DNA from: Agapanthus africanus
Lineage: Eukaryota; Streptophyta; Magnoliopsida; Asparagales; Amaryllidaceae
Direction: 5' to 3'
DNA length: 64,000 bases
Assembly: GCA_030015575.1 (NCBI GenBank)
Contig: CM057350.1
Location: 523,706,959 to 523,770,958 of the forward strand
Part shown: one piece after another, positions 33,018 through 44,157 of the stretch
Position numbering within the stretch: position 1 is the first letter of the stretch
How the letters are laid out: each line of letters begins with the position of its first letter
Position numbers and translations under genes: made by a program
Notes under the pieces: model-generated
Databases searched by the model: none
What the model saw: only the letters and a program-made list of their open reading frames with translations
Told to the model about the DNA's origin: nothing

Positions 33018-36000
33018 AAGCTAGAGTTTTAGGCGAAGTCTAGACGGAGTTTGAAGTCCGATCGAACCAAAACCCTAACCCGAAACATGCTCTCTGGACT
33101 TTTTCTAAAAACTGAGATTTTTCCACATTAAAAATTCTTAAAAAATTCAGCAGGGAATTATAAGAATTACGGTGCAAAATTTAACTCATGAACAGTACAA
33201 AGAGCGGCGGAACCGCGGCAGAAGCATGCCTTCTGCGGCGGTTCCGCGGCTAAAGGATGACATCATCATCCCCTGTTTGCACAGTAACTCCTATTTTATT
33301 ATGCTGGATTTTCTGGGAATTTTTAATATTTATTCAAGAGTTGAATTTTCTGGGGTTGTTTTGGGGATTCGGTGTTTCGATCGGAGTATCAGATTTTGTC
33401 TTTGTGTTTTCCGGATAACTTTTAGAAACTGTTAAAAAGTTCGAACGGATATCAATAACTCACTTTTTCCCCTGTCGGAAAATTTTTCAAAAGTTGGATT
33501 TTTTCTCGTGTTTAAGAATGTTCTAAGTCGTGCAAGTAACTCGGTGGACCCTCTAGAAGACAACAAACCTTAACTCGATTATGTGACCGTCTTGAACTGC
33601 CTTTTGAATCTTAGGGTTTGGGGCAGTACGGCGTGCCACATGTGAGGCGTTGGCTTGACCCTTCTACGGCTGGACCATTGGTACTGTAGCATGTGATGGA
33701 TGTTTTTAAACTGATTTCAAGTGTTGAGATATATTGGGGAAATCTTGGGTGTTTGATGATTCGATCGGACAGTTTAACTTTATCTATTTATCTGGAATGT
33801 GATACAATATTTGGAATCCACAGGTAGTTATGAGATAACTAATTTGAATATTATAAACATAGCAGTTTAGTCTCAGATGATCGGTTGCCACGGAATTTTG
33901 ATGTGATCAAAAGTCCGCCGCAATCACGTAGCGTACGCGGATACTCGCCGGATAAACTTAATAGACAGTTACGCCCCATAGCCCCGACCAAGTGACTGTA
34001 GGAGAACCCCGTCGCCAAAAGCATCCGTTCGGGTGCTTGCGGCAGCGGTGTTCCGCCTTAGTGCACTTCGTCGACGGCATCGGGGGTGCGGCCGTCTACT
34101 AAAGTTTGCGACGAGCATTCGATCAGGATGTCGGGAATCTTGTTGAATTGCCCGACTTGATATTGAAAAGAGTTTTCGATAATGAGACTAAAATGCGGGG
34201 TTTATAATTGTTAGGCTTGAGATGTCTAAGGAATTCATTTGGTTAGGCATGCGATGTCTAAGGAGGTTGCGGATTCCAACTGTTGTAGTTTTACATTTTC
34301 TTTTCTGTGACCGTAAGCGTAATATATGGTGTATCGTCGGCTTCGTTGCTATACATCAACGACAATCGGGATACGCATACTTGCTTACGTTGATGATATG
34401 AGATATTATGTGTTGCTGTGATATGTTATATTGGATCGTCGCGTTCTGAATAGCCGGGGGTTTTATGGGAGATGAGAGTTTTTTCTTTTTCATTCATGTA
34501 AAATTCATTTGTATGTAATATTCTTTTATTGGGGCACTTCCAGATTGCGGAAGATGTCACCGTTGTATATTATTTACTTTTCCGCATTAGGTAGACCCAA
34601 GGCGGGGAGCAGAAGTAACCGGGTTCTAGGGTCCAGTGGGAGACCATCTCGAGGAGTCGAGACCGGGTCTCCTAACCTTAGAATTGGCAGTGTTGCTTGC
34701 CGCTCTCGTAGGGGTCTAGGGATGTGGGTTTGGCTATTCATCGCGACCGTGGAATCCGTGTTTTATACAGGCTCGTATTGAAAACACGGACGCCCTAGTA
34801 TATCCAATATTTCATATATGTTCTTCTGCTGCAATATTCTGTGATGAGATCATATTACTGCCTGAGACGAATGTTTATATTATATATATGAGATATATGT
34901 TATATTGCAGATTTCGTTTCAAAAAGAGATGCTTGCGAAGCATAATTAAAATGGGACCTCATTAATGAGATTAATGAAATAAAAGAAACCTAAGATGTTG
35001 TAGAAACTTGTTTAATAAAAACTGGTAGCTCTAGTTCTTGCTTTGCATAGCGGTGTTCCTTGTAGAACATCCAGCACCTTATTCGATAAGGAAAGGACCG
35101 AGATCCCTTCACCGGGAGTGACTCCTTTAGCAATAACTGGCAGTTGCTACACCCCTCGGTTTGTCTTTTGATTGCTTCTATAGTTCTTGCTTTGCATAGT
35201 GGTATATATGATATATCCTGCACCTTATTCGATGAGGAAAGGGCCGACGATCCCTTCACCGGGAGTGACCCCTTTAGCAAAACTAGAAAAGCCTCAAAAA
35301 CACTCCATTTAAAATCACTCGATTCTACGACGATATCAAGTTCATTACGCAATAGGTTTTCTTAAAAACCTGTCGTAACTCTCCGTCATTTTAGGAAGTA
35401 GAGTACTTAGTATTCGTGCTGTGTTTGTTGACCATAGTTAAGGCACAGTGTACGGTAGCTAAGTGATGTCTTCCTATATAGCATATGATGTGATTAGTTA
35501 GGACATTCATATGACTTTGTTGACCTTAGTTAAGGGTCATGTGGGTGGGTCTAATTAATCAAGAAATGACGGGTAGAACTTGACTAGTGCTTATGATTTG
35601 TTGACCATAGTTAAGGTCATAAGTCACTAGAGGCAAAATATTATTGGGAATTTCAAGAGTTGAAATTTGCAATGAGATTGCATACCTTCTATTAGATAGT
35701 TGGATCCCGATACCCGCTGCGAGTAAGAGTTACTCCTGGGAGAGTTTTACACATTACAATTAGCCGATCAAGTAGGTGTCTAGAAAGGTGTTAACGGGGT
35801 TACGCCTCTGGGAAAACGAGGTTTACTTTAATTAGGTCCGTGCGAAAGCACGGGGGACCTCCCTCAAACTACCGACACTGGCCTGGCTGAAAGATTGGCG
35901 AACTTGTAGTGTATAATTAATCCCGGCTAGTCTTTCCTTTTAGGGTTTGAAGGAAGATTTGATTAAAACAGTGGGAGACATCCTGATTAGATATATTAGA

Positions 36001-36057
36001 TAACCAATCTAATCTTGCAAGAGCATACGCTGAGTGTTTTCTTCTCTCTCTCTCCAG
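33018..36057 (+). ncRNA. Structured non-coding leader of copia A2
   Basis: Collinear with A1 15113-18142. GC-rich hairpin 33203-33251 (arms GCGGCGGAACCGCGGC and GCGGCGGTTCCGCGGC plus AGAAG/CTTCT, loop centred on palindromic GCATGC). Multi-helix units at 35028-35139 and 35181-35286. Stem-loops at 35416-35451, 35506-35545 and 35584-35630. Acceptor-like CAG at 36055-36057. Differences from A1 in the stem arms keep base pairing. No gag frame. Confidence 0.65.
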
Positions 36058-36099
36058 GTAGCGACTATATCATGCCTTAATCAAGATAATAATACGGAT

Positions 36100-36541
36100 A
36101 TATTTGACCGAACCCGCTTGTTATACTGAGCTGGGGAACGTTGGTCCCGCTTCAACTTATAAGTGTTATAAGACAGAGCAGGAAATTAGGGAATACCAGA
36201 TTTCCCGTGCCGCCCAAACGAAGAAAGTGCATGCTGATGCATCATCTTCGGGTGTGTTCGTTACATAGAACTGTTTCTCAGTATCCTTTATGTCCTGGGT
36301 ATGTGATACCGGATCAGGATCTCGCATATGTAATCTGTTACATGGGCTACAGAAAGGTAGAGAACTGAGAACGGGTGATAAGTTTCATGAGACAGAAAAC
36401 GGTGCAAGTGTTGCAGCCAAGTCTGTTGGTCACTGTCACCCTGTATTACCAGAATACATTGATTCTGAACAAATGTTATTAGATACCGAACCTGATATAC
36501 AAAATCATATCAGTCTCTTTATTAGTAAAGAAAGGATATAA
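36100..36541 (+). pseudogene. Copia A2 protease remnant
   Basis: From the ATG at 36290 the frame reads MSWVCDTGSGSRICNLLHGL and matches A1 to its end at 36541. The N-terminal part is split by a stop near 36265 and by a frame loss after 36105. The DTG motif is retained. It is the only pol part left in this element. Confidence 0.8.
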
Positions 36542-36598
36542 TTTTGTATTGTTGGGTATGCGATACCACAACAGATGGCCCTAGTGCAAGTGGGAGAT

Positions 36599-38768
36599 TG
36601 TTAGTTATATGTATGCCCTAGAGGCCATTACTGTACATACGATGTATATTGTAGTGGATGCTAGGACATATATAGGGAGGACTTTCTTGCTCGACATGAT
36701 AGTATGCTATCTGGTTGTACTTTATCTAAACATGTACTCTGATTGTCTCTATATATACATGTTGATAAAGCCCTTAGGATATGTACTTGACTACTGGGAC
36801 TATGATGAGATCATACTAGTGGGGCCACGGTAGTCGACGAGTACATCCTATAATTGTTCCTAGTCGTGGGTGTATCGAGACAGGGCATCGATGCACCAGA
36901 GTAGACTAGCGTATACGCATCTTGACCCATATGATGGGCGATGGATGATCCCATATCCATCGGTGTTTGACATCAAGGATGGTGTACGGGTGCTCAGTGG
37001 AGACTGGGTACACTGGACGGACTCGCCGAGAACCCCCAGATGGTATTATACCTTACGTCAGATGGCAGTTCTCCGGTGACACTGGTACAGAGTAGTCTGT
37101 TGACCCGAGATCGTCATAGAGTCTTGTGTGATTCCCACTGTGCTTTGATTTCCATCATACCACGTCCAAGAGGGCATGCAAAAAGGTGGCTTTTGGGTAC
37201 AGTCCCGAATCACATGGAGGCAATGAGCGATAGGAGGGGATTCGTCTCTCCCGGTATAGGGAGTTGATGTTGTGCTGTGTTCGATTGGCTATAACCGGAA
37301 ATCCCTGGCCAGGGTTGTTGAGATTCACTGATAAGTGTTATCAGTAGTTTCTCGAACTGTTATAGACCTCATATCGATACGACTTATCGAGCTACTGGGG
37401 TCTGACGTTTACCACCCCTAGGCGAGATATGCGACATATCAGACGACGAGACCGGACTGTACGGGAGTGTTACTGTTTGGATTTACAGGAGAATGTACAG
37501 GCTTGCTTGTTGATCTTCTGAGCGCTTAATACCTGGGTAGCTGTTACGTTTAGCTGACCGCTTGCAGCTTGTGGGTGTTTGATATGATTATCACCTACTG
37601 CCGGCGTATTGACGATTCTTTAGAGTCCTACACAGAGGTTTCTTGGCTCAGGCAAAACGGAGCAGGAGCACATATGTGATATGTGCGGGACCGAGGATAA
37701 TGCGATATGTGATACCGTATTATATTCTCGCGATATTTGATATCAGCCGGGTCATCGGATCAAGTGTTGATTCGATGAATCGGTACGGATAAATATTAGT
37801 CGGTTATATGCGATATAGCCGGATTGTCGGATCAAGTGTTGATTCGATAATTTAATGTATAATAATATATATGATATATTAAATGACATTAACTAATATT
37901 TGCTCACTAAAAGATTCTTTTTCTCACTCGGGTAATACATTAATATATATGCGATATATGTTAAATGTATTATTTTATTTTGTTACAATAAATATTGTAT
38001 ATGTGATATATAATATTGTAACATATTATAATTATTAATGCAACATGTTTAGAGGAGTTTAAACATGATTAGGGTTTGGATTAGGGTTAAACCTTCTAGT
38101 TGTTTCTAGAAGCTTTTCCTTTGTTTTTGTTAAGATATTATGATAGATATTTCTTTGTGACTCACCCTTTGACCCAACCCAAACCCTAACCCTAGTAAAC
38201 TCTCTACAATGATTAATACAACCATGGTTGCATAAATGATTATGATAACATTTTTTATTCATCACAACTATTATTGTTCATCTTCTTCCTTCATTCTCTT
38301 CATGGAAAAAGCTTGCTAGCTTTTTTAAATGTGATGAATAAATATGAGAAAAAGATAAATAAATAGAGCAAAAATCCTACTTCATCATCCTCATCTTCCC
38401 TTGCCATTTAGATGAGGGTGTTCACATCATTTCATGAGTGTTAGCTTGTGTTAACGGAACTTCAAGGTAGATCATCTTAGTATCGAAGATCAGAAGCAAA
38501 GGTTGCATCTTTCTCTTCGTGGAACCTCTCGAGAGTCCGGATCCCGATGATCGCAGCGAAGGGACCACAACACGGAGCATATGAAGTGAAGGACCGGATC
38601 TACAAAGGTTATAATCCCTCTTATTTAGTGTTAAAGTTGTTAACATGTTAGTTTTCGCCTAATCTCTAGTTTAAAGATCCGTATTCGGGTTGTTCGGCAC
38701 GGTTAATTTTTAAATCGGGCATGGTTGATTCCTCGTAGACCCTTGTGCGCGTGCTTAGCAACCCTACA
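36599..38768 (+). repeat. Copia A2 3' LTR
   Basis: 2170 bp, preceded by the polypurine tract GTGCAAGTGGGAGAT (36584-36598), ends CCTACA followed by CATAT. Confidence 0.92.
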
Positions 38769-38773
38769 CATAT

Positions 38774-40795
38774 CTGGCAAGTTTCAGTTTTTTTGAAACT
38801 CCCGTTGTGATTTCTATCCCATGCTCTTATGACCTTGACTTTGGCCAACATATCATAAGTCACATGTCATGTTCTACCCGTCATTCTCCAGGTTAATTTG
38901 AGCTCACCCGTACATACCCTTGACTTTGGCCAAAATAGTAGTACGACTGCCCCAAACCAACGCATCTATCTATGCTGCATATGAATACCCCAATAGCTAC
39001 CAATCACTGTGCCTTGACTTTGGCCAACATACACAGCTTGAATACTATTGACCATCCATATGAAACGGAGGAGGGCTACGATTGGTTTCAGGCGAAAACC
39101 TTTAACGTAATGAACTTGATATCGTTGAAGGAACGGATAGCTTTTAAAAATATAGTGACGAAAACCTTTGCTAAAGAGGTCACTCCCGGTGAAGGGATCT
39201 CGGCTCTTTCCCCGTAGAATGAGGTGCAGGATATTCCAACTGAATACCATGATGCAAAGCAAAAGTAAACGGCTATAATGAAGTTATTGCCCTGACACAA
39301 ACTTTTTGTCCAAGGGGTCACTCCCGGTGAAGGGATCTCGGCCCTTGCCTCGTCGACTGAGGAGCAGGATATTCCAACTGAATACCACGATGCAAAACAA
39401 AAGTGAACGTCCTTGCAATAACAGCTTTTTGAAAAGTGTTCCAACAACATCAGATTATGTTTGTTTTTAACTTGCATTGATCCGAATCAACGCAGTCCCA
39501 TCAATTGATCACACCACAAAGAACGAAAATATACTGATGTACGTATATGCCATCCGCATTCGCCACTGGGTCCCGTCATTACCCGTTAGGTTAGCTAACT
39601 AGCGACAGAGCGGGGACTGGACTAGCGCGGATGCAAAACATATACAACATCTACTAATATATATACCAATATATTATATTAGCTCAAGGCGTGATAAAAT
39701 GCAACATCACAGAAACAATACAGATATCTGGGATCCCCGGGTTTCACAGAGCCACTACTGAAACCCGACGTTCCCCTGGTCGTGTGGATAGCCTGTGCAA
39801 TGAAATCCTAGACCCCTACGGGCGCGGCAAGTTACCCGCCAAAACCTGAAGCGAGGCAGCCCACTTCAGCAACGTGAATGGACCACCCAGCACTTCACGG
39901 AATCTGGTAACTTGGGCACCCCTCCTGGGTCAACCTGTACCCCCTACGAGTGCGGCGAATAGCCCGCCAATTCTAGAGTGAAGCCCCCTCCGTCTCAATG
40001 CCATGAGATGCGGGCTTGTTGCCCTCTAGAACCCGGCTATCCGTGCACCCCTCCGTGGGGCAATCCTAGTACAGAAAGTAAAATATACATACAACGGGTA
40101 CATCGACCGCAACCTGGTCGTGTCCCAAAATAATAATACAAACAGGCAGTGACGGCAGTCCACATGTTGGACGCTCGCCCCGCAATATCAAATGTACATG
40201 ATACAACAAAACTGTACTAGCATTGCATCCAGGCTATCCCCCACGACCGATCCGCAACATCACAGCAAAATCACAGAACATCAACGTGAAAGTCACGTTC
40301 GCAAATCCGTCTAACCGGGCTATAGCAGTTAGACAGGATTTACGATCAAGTGACATTCACGGTCGCAGATATAATGTAAATACTGTGAACTAATGTGTTT
40401 AAAATATCCGATCGATCAAATTTTACCAAGTGGGCCCCAAGCATTACTGTAGCAACTAAAGAAATTATGGGCCCAAAAAGAATGTTCCAAAAACCCTATT
40501 TTCAAGTCAGGAGGCCTCTGAAAAAAATTGGTGCACTGATCACTCAAAAGAGCGGCGGAACCGCGGCCGAAGCATGGGTTTGGCCGCGGTTCCGCGGTCA
40601 AATAATGAGATCTCGCGACCAAATTTTTACAGTAGTCTTATACTTCTCTGCACAGTATTCTGAGACTACCTGAAAAATTTTTCGAGACAAAAAAATTTCC
40701 ACAGAAACTGATATGCATGAAAACGCGGGTTTTGGGATTTTTGTTCGATCGAAAATGTAAACACGTTAGACCAAGCTAGACTATGTTAATGGCGA
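38774..40795 (-). ncRNA. Structured non-coding leader of copia B
   Basis: From the primer-binding side downward: GC-rich hairpin 40599-40551; an inverted-repeat-rich zone including GGGTTTCA/TGAAACCC near 39738-39765; multi-helix units 39404-39300 and 39266-39163; stem-loops 39037-39006, 38945-38909 and 38866-38820. The order equals that of copia A. It continues beyond the A2 insertion at 30832-30590. A 129-codon minus-strand frame (39477-39088) shows two CFASWYSVGISC repeats, but it only reflects the two RNA units, because copia A shifts frame inside the unit. Confidence 0.6.
40551..40599 (-). other. GC-rich hairpin near the primer-binding site, copia B
   Basis: Minus strand CCGCGGAACCGCGGCC pairs with GGCCGCGGTTCCGCCG around a loop containing CCATGC, about 200 nt after the primer-binding site. 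Confidence 0.65.
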
Positions 40796-40809
40796 GTCTC
40801 TGATACTAC
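40796..40809 (-). other. Copia B primer-binding site
   Basis: Minus strand GTAGTATCAGAGAC directly after the LTR end. It has two differences from TGGTATCAGAGC, so it is either mutated or uses a variant tRNA. Confidence 0.65.
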
Positions 40810-42951
40810 TGTAAGTGCACGGCGGCGCTCCGGCCTCCATCCCGAGACCAAATGCGGAAGCGATGGTTAACTTTAATTTTTCGAACCGGCACCACCGCGC
40901 ACTAAAACCCGGATCGTACCATTAACTAGTCCTAGCTAACTACAAGATAGGGAAGAGAGATATACCGAGTGATCCGAGTCCTCCGGTCTTCTCGTCGTCG
41001 TCCCGATCTCCCGCGGAATCTCCGGTCTCCACCTCGTCGCCGGAAGGGCACCACGTCGCCGGCTTCTTTTACGGGCTCCCACCTCTATACCGAGGCAACT
41101 CGGGCACGAAGCTGGCGAGTCGACGTGCCCAAGATTTGCTGTAGAATATAGTGTAGAACCATGTCTCATTTTGGGGTTGTGGAGGTTGCCATTTGGTGGA
41201 GGAATGATATAAACTTTTGGAGATGGAACTTGTGAAGCCAAAAGACTAAAAATCCCACACATGAAAAATGGGCAGCCCCTCCTCCAAATGTGGCCGGCCA
41301 TTGTGAATGGGGAGAGTGAGAATGAGAGTAGGGTAAAAAATGGGAGCCACTCACCAATCATACAAGAGAGAGAGGAATGGTTATCATATGGAAAAATGAT
41401 CACAAAGAAACACCAACACTCCACCAACCTCACCCTTCATCATCACCAACAATCATGTCCTACAAAAGTCAAGCCATGATGAAGATAGAAGTCAAGGTCA
41501 AAGAAGAGCTATCATGATACAACAATATGCAATCACCACCCTCCACAAATGCTTATTTGCACAATTGCAAATAAGCCCTCCTCCACCAATCTTCGGCCAA
41601 TGAAGGATACAAAGAAATATGGCCGAAACGAAAAGCAAACTAGCAACTCCAGAAAACTGGTCCCGTAATAAATTACAGGAAAACCCCGTACTGTGTATAC
41701 ACACCCGCATTTGTATTCCGACCGAAATACAAATGCAATGAGACAAAATCTACACTGTACTATACTAGGATCCGGCTTAAACCAAAGCCGGCTAGTATTA
41801 TCCGTCCGATCCTGATCCGTGCAATACCGCACGTATCTGATCGAATCCTGCCATATCTCCATACGGCCTCTACAGCGTTTCGCCCGAAAACTTGAGCAAC
41901 AGAATGTGGGGGACTCTAAAGACTCGTCAACACCTTGGTTGCGGATTTAACCACTAGCACGTCAGAGGTATAAGCCAATACGTAACGGGCTATCAGGTAT
42001 TGACCAAAAGGGATGTCGATGAGCGAACTCATCCTGACATCCTACTGAGCCTGTCAGTGACAATATCCGTACAGTCCGGTCCGTTCGTCTATGAGCATCG
42101 CATGGCGGGCCTAGGGAGTTGGTAAAAGTCAGACCCCCCAAAGCGGTTCAAATCGTGTCGGAGTGTAGCCCAGAACACCCTGAGATACTACTGGAATACC
42201 TACCAGTAAATCTCCTGCCTCGGCCGAGGGCTTCGTGTAATGGCTCTCCTAGACACAGCGCGACCTCACCCCCAATACCGGGAGAGACGAACCCCTGAAG
42301 ATCCGCTCACTACCTCCATGTGGCTCGGGACTGTACCCAACTAAAACCTGTTTGCACGTCTCCTTTGAGCGTGGTAGGGTAGTAATCAAAGTACAGTGGG
42401 AACTCACACGAGACAAATGACGATCCCCAGGTCGATGAACTAACCTGTACACATGTCACCAGGGAACCGCTATCTGACGTCAGGTATAAGACCAACTAGC
42501 ATGTTCCCGGCGAGTCCTGTCTGGTGTACTCATAACCCAATGAGCACCTGTATACATCTTAGGTGATCCAACTGACACCAATGGCTTGTGAGACCGGCCA
42601 CCGCCCCTCGTCGGGGTCTCGACTGTATACACTAGTCTACTCTGGAGTATCGATGCCCTGTCTCGAAACTCCTACGACTAGGGACCTTTTAAGGATGTGC
42701 TTATAGACTACCAGCTCCCACATATATGATCGCCCTCATACTGCTGGTGGTCAAGCAAGAATCCTAGGGGCTCTATCAACGTGTAATAGCGACATGTCAG
42801 GTCACCTAAAGCAATACACGATGATAAAGATAAACCAGATAGCATACTATCATCTCGAGTAAGACTGTCCTACTGGGACAGGTCCTCCCTCAATCATTGC
42901 AATCACGTGCCTGTGATCCAATAATTGACTCTGAGGGCACTATCTCCAACA
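40810..42951 (-). repeat. Copia B 5' LTR
   Basis: 2142 bp, close partner of 25007-27160. Followed on the plus strand by the TSD GTTGG at 42952-42956. Confidence 0.92.
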
Positions 42952-42956
42952 GTTGG

Positions 42957-43576
42957 GCCCGTGGTCCCTTGCCCTTGGGTTCTACCCTTGGGTGGAGGAC
43001 ACTCGCGAGTGGTTGACTCTCACACTTGAACTGACGATAGGCTTAGTGACTTGTACAGTGAGACTTAGAGACTGATATGGATACTGGCATTGAGGTATCT
43101 TACTTACTGTGTTGACATACGTGGCATATCGTTCTACTGCTTTTACTGTTCCGCTGCATTGATTACTGCACATTCATATTCATGTTGTCATTGATTTACT
43201 GTTATACATTTCTATTACCACTGTTAGAATTGTCACATGATTTTATATATATTATATTGCTATTGTGTCGCTCTGACGACCTGAGTAAGCATGCTCAGTG
43301 TGAGGAGAAGATTTAGCCTGGACCAGGACTAGACGTATATCACAGACATCTCGATTTGATATCCAGAGTTATATCCATATTTGTTCCCCCTCAGGTCAGT
43401 TCTTTACATTGTTTCTTTCAGTTACTGCATCTCTCATTACCTGCGCATTATTTACTGTTTACCATGAAAAACTAGAAGCCGAAGTGTGACTACGGCAGGA
43501 CATTTTCTTGACCGTAGGAGCATGGCTGGCCTTGTCTACCCCTCGTATTCCGTATTTTGGGAAGCGGGACGTGACA
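42957..43576 (+). repeat. Solo LTR, segment 3
   Basis: Last part of the solo LTR, ending GAAGCGGGACGTGACA, followed by the TSD AGCGA (43577-43581). No coding sequence. Confidence 0.75.
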
Positions 43577-43581
43577 AGCGA

Positions 43582-43994
43582 TGACGGCGAGTCGAGGGTT
43601 TTCTGGCGAGGTTTTACGGCATGGGTAGTGGGGTTCCTGTGCTCGGGTTCTCGTCGGGTGTGCAGGGAAGTAAGCCGGGAAAGGAGGTGGTAGTGTCAGG
43701 AAAGTGGTGATGACAAGAGTGATGTGGAGATGACAACGAGGTCGGAGCTCCGGCGACGTGAGGGCTTGGGTGAGGCGTGCAATCAGGGGTGTTCTCGAGT
43801 CGCGGATCTCGTCGGAAAGGAGGGGAGAAGAGGAAGAAGAGAAGATGGAGGCGGTGAAGAGGGTGGGGAGACGGCGAGGGGTCGCCGGTGATGGGAGGTG
43901 ATGGGAGCGGGCGTTGTGCAGTCGGGGTTCTTGGGTTGGGTTGCGACGGGGACGAAGGTTGTAGGCACCGGCGGGACTGAAGGGTGGAGGAGGT
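43582..43994 (-). repeat. Gypsy B 3' LTR, segment 2
   Basis: Collinear with 62458-62876 of the 5' LTR. It has small indels, including a gap of about 20 bp before GGAGGT. Ends at GAGGT, where Gypsy A begins. Open frames on both strands (43490-44014) arise from its GC-rich composition. Confidence 0.88.
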
Positions 43995-44124
43995 TGTAAC
44001 ACCTTGAAATTCATTTAGAATATTTTCGCGTTAATTAGCAAGTGTGCGTGTTTTTAAAAAAAGAACGGATATTTTATTTTCCTTCTTGGCTAGTGGTCTT
44101 TTGTGTTGTGAAGTGTTTTTATGG

Positions 44125-44157
<33 letters not shown>

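Larger units (their letters stand above)
30833..38768 (+). mobile_element. Copia A2: internally deleted copia A element
   Basis: LTRs of 2171 and 2170 bp, TSD CATAT, primer-binding site at 33005 and the same polypurine tract as A1. The internal region is only 3595 bp: the structured leader and the protease piece remain, but integrase, RT and RNase H are absent. The break lies at about 36541-36553, where sequence equivalent to A1 18626-18638 joins sequence equivalent to A1 20868. The element has complete ends and its own TSD, so it could have been mobilised in trans as a non-autonomous form. Confidence 0.92.
25007..42951 (-). mobile_element. Copia B: minus-strand Ty1/copia element, hosts copia A2
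   Basis: LTRs at 42951-40810 (5') and 27160-25007 (3'), TSD GTTGG. LTR ends on the minus strand are TGTTGGAGATAG and GTGCACTTACA. The un-nested internal region is about 5.7 kb: leader 40809-38774, interrupted by copia A2, then 30832-27161 with decayed pol. Leader modules and polypurine tract match copia A, so A and B are sister families. No gag is recognisable, and pol is littered with stops. Confidence 0.9.
11850..43576 (+). mobile_element. Ty3/gypsy-type solo LTR (about 3.6 kb un-nested)
   Basis: Begins TGTAATACCCAGCCC and ends GGGACGTGACA, the same end style as the other gypsy LTRs here, and is flanked by AGCGA. After removing nested copia A1 (12928-23086) and copia B (25007-42951), three pieces of 1078, 1915 and 620 bp remain. 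They contain no pol domain, primer-binding site or second LTR, so I read it as a solo LTR left by LTR-LTR recombination. A non-autonomous element without recognisable LTRs is the alternative. Confidence 0.75.

Noticed and set aside
39088..39477. 129-codon frame with two CFASWYSVGISC repeats as a possible repeat protein
   Set aside because: The repeats are the two multi-helix units. The equivalent units in copia A shift frame within the unit while keeping base pairing, which argues for RNA and against protein.
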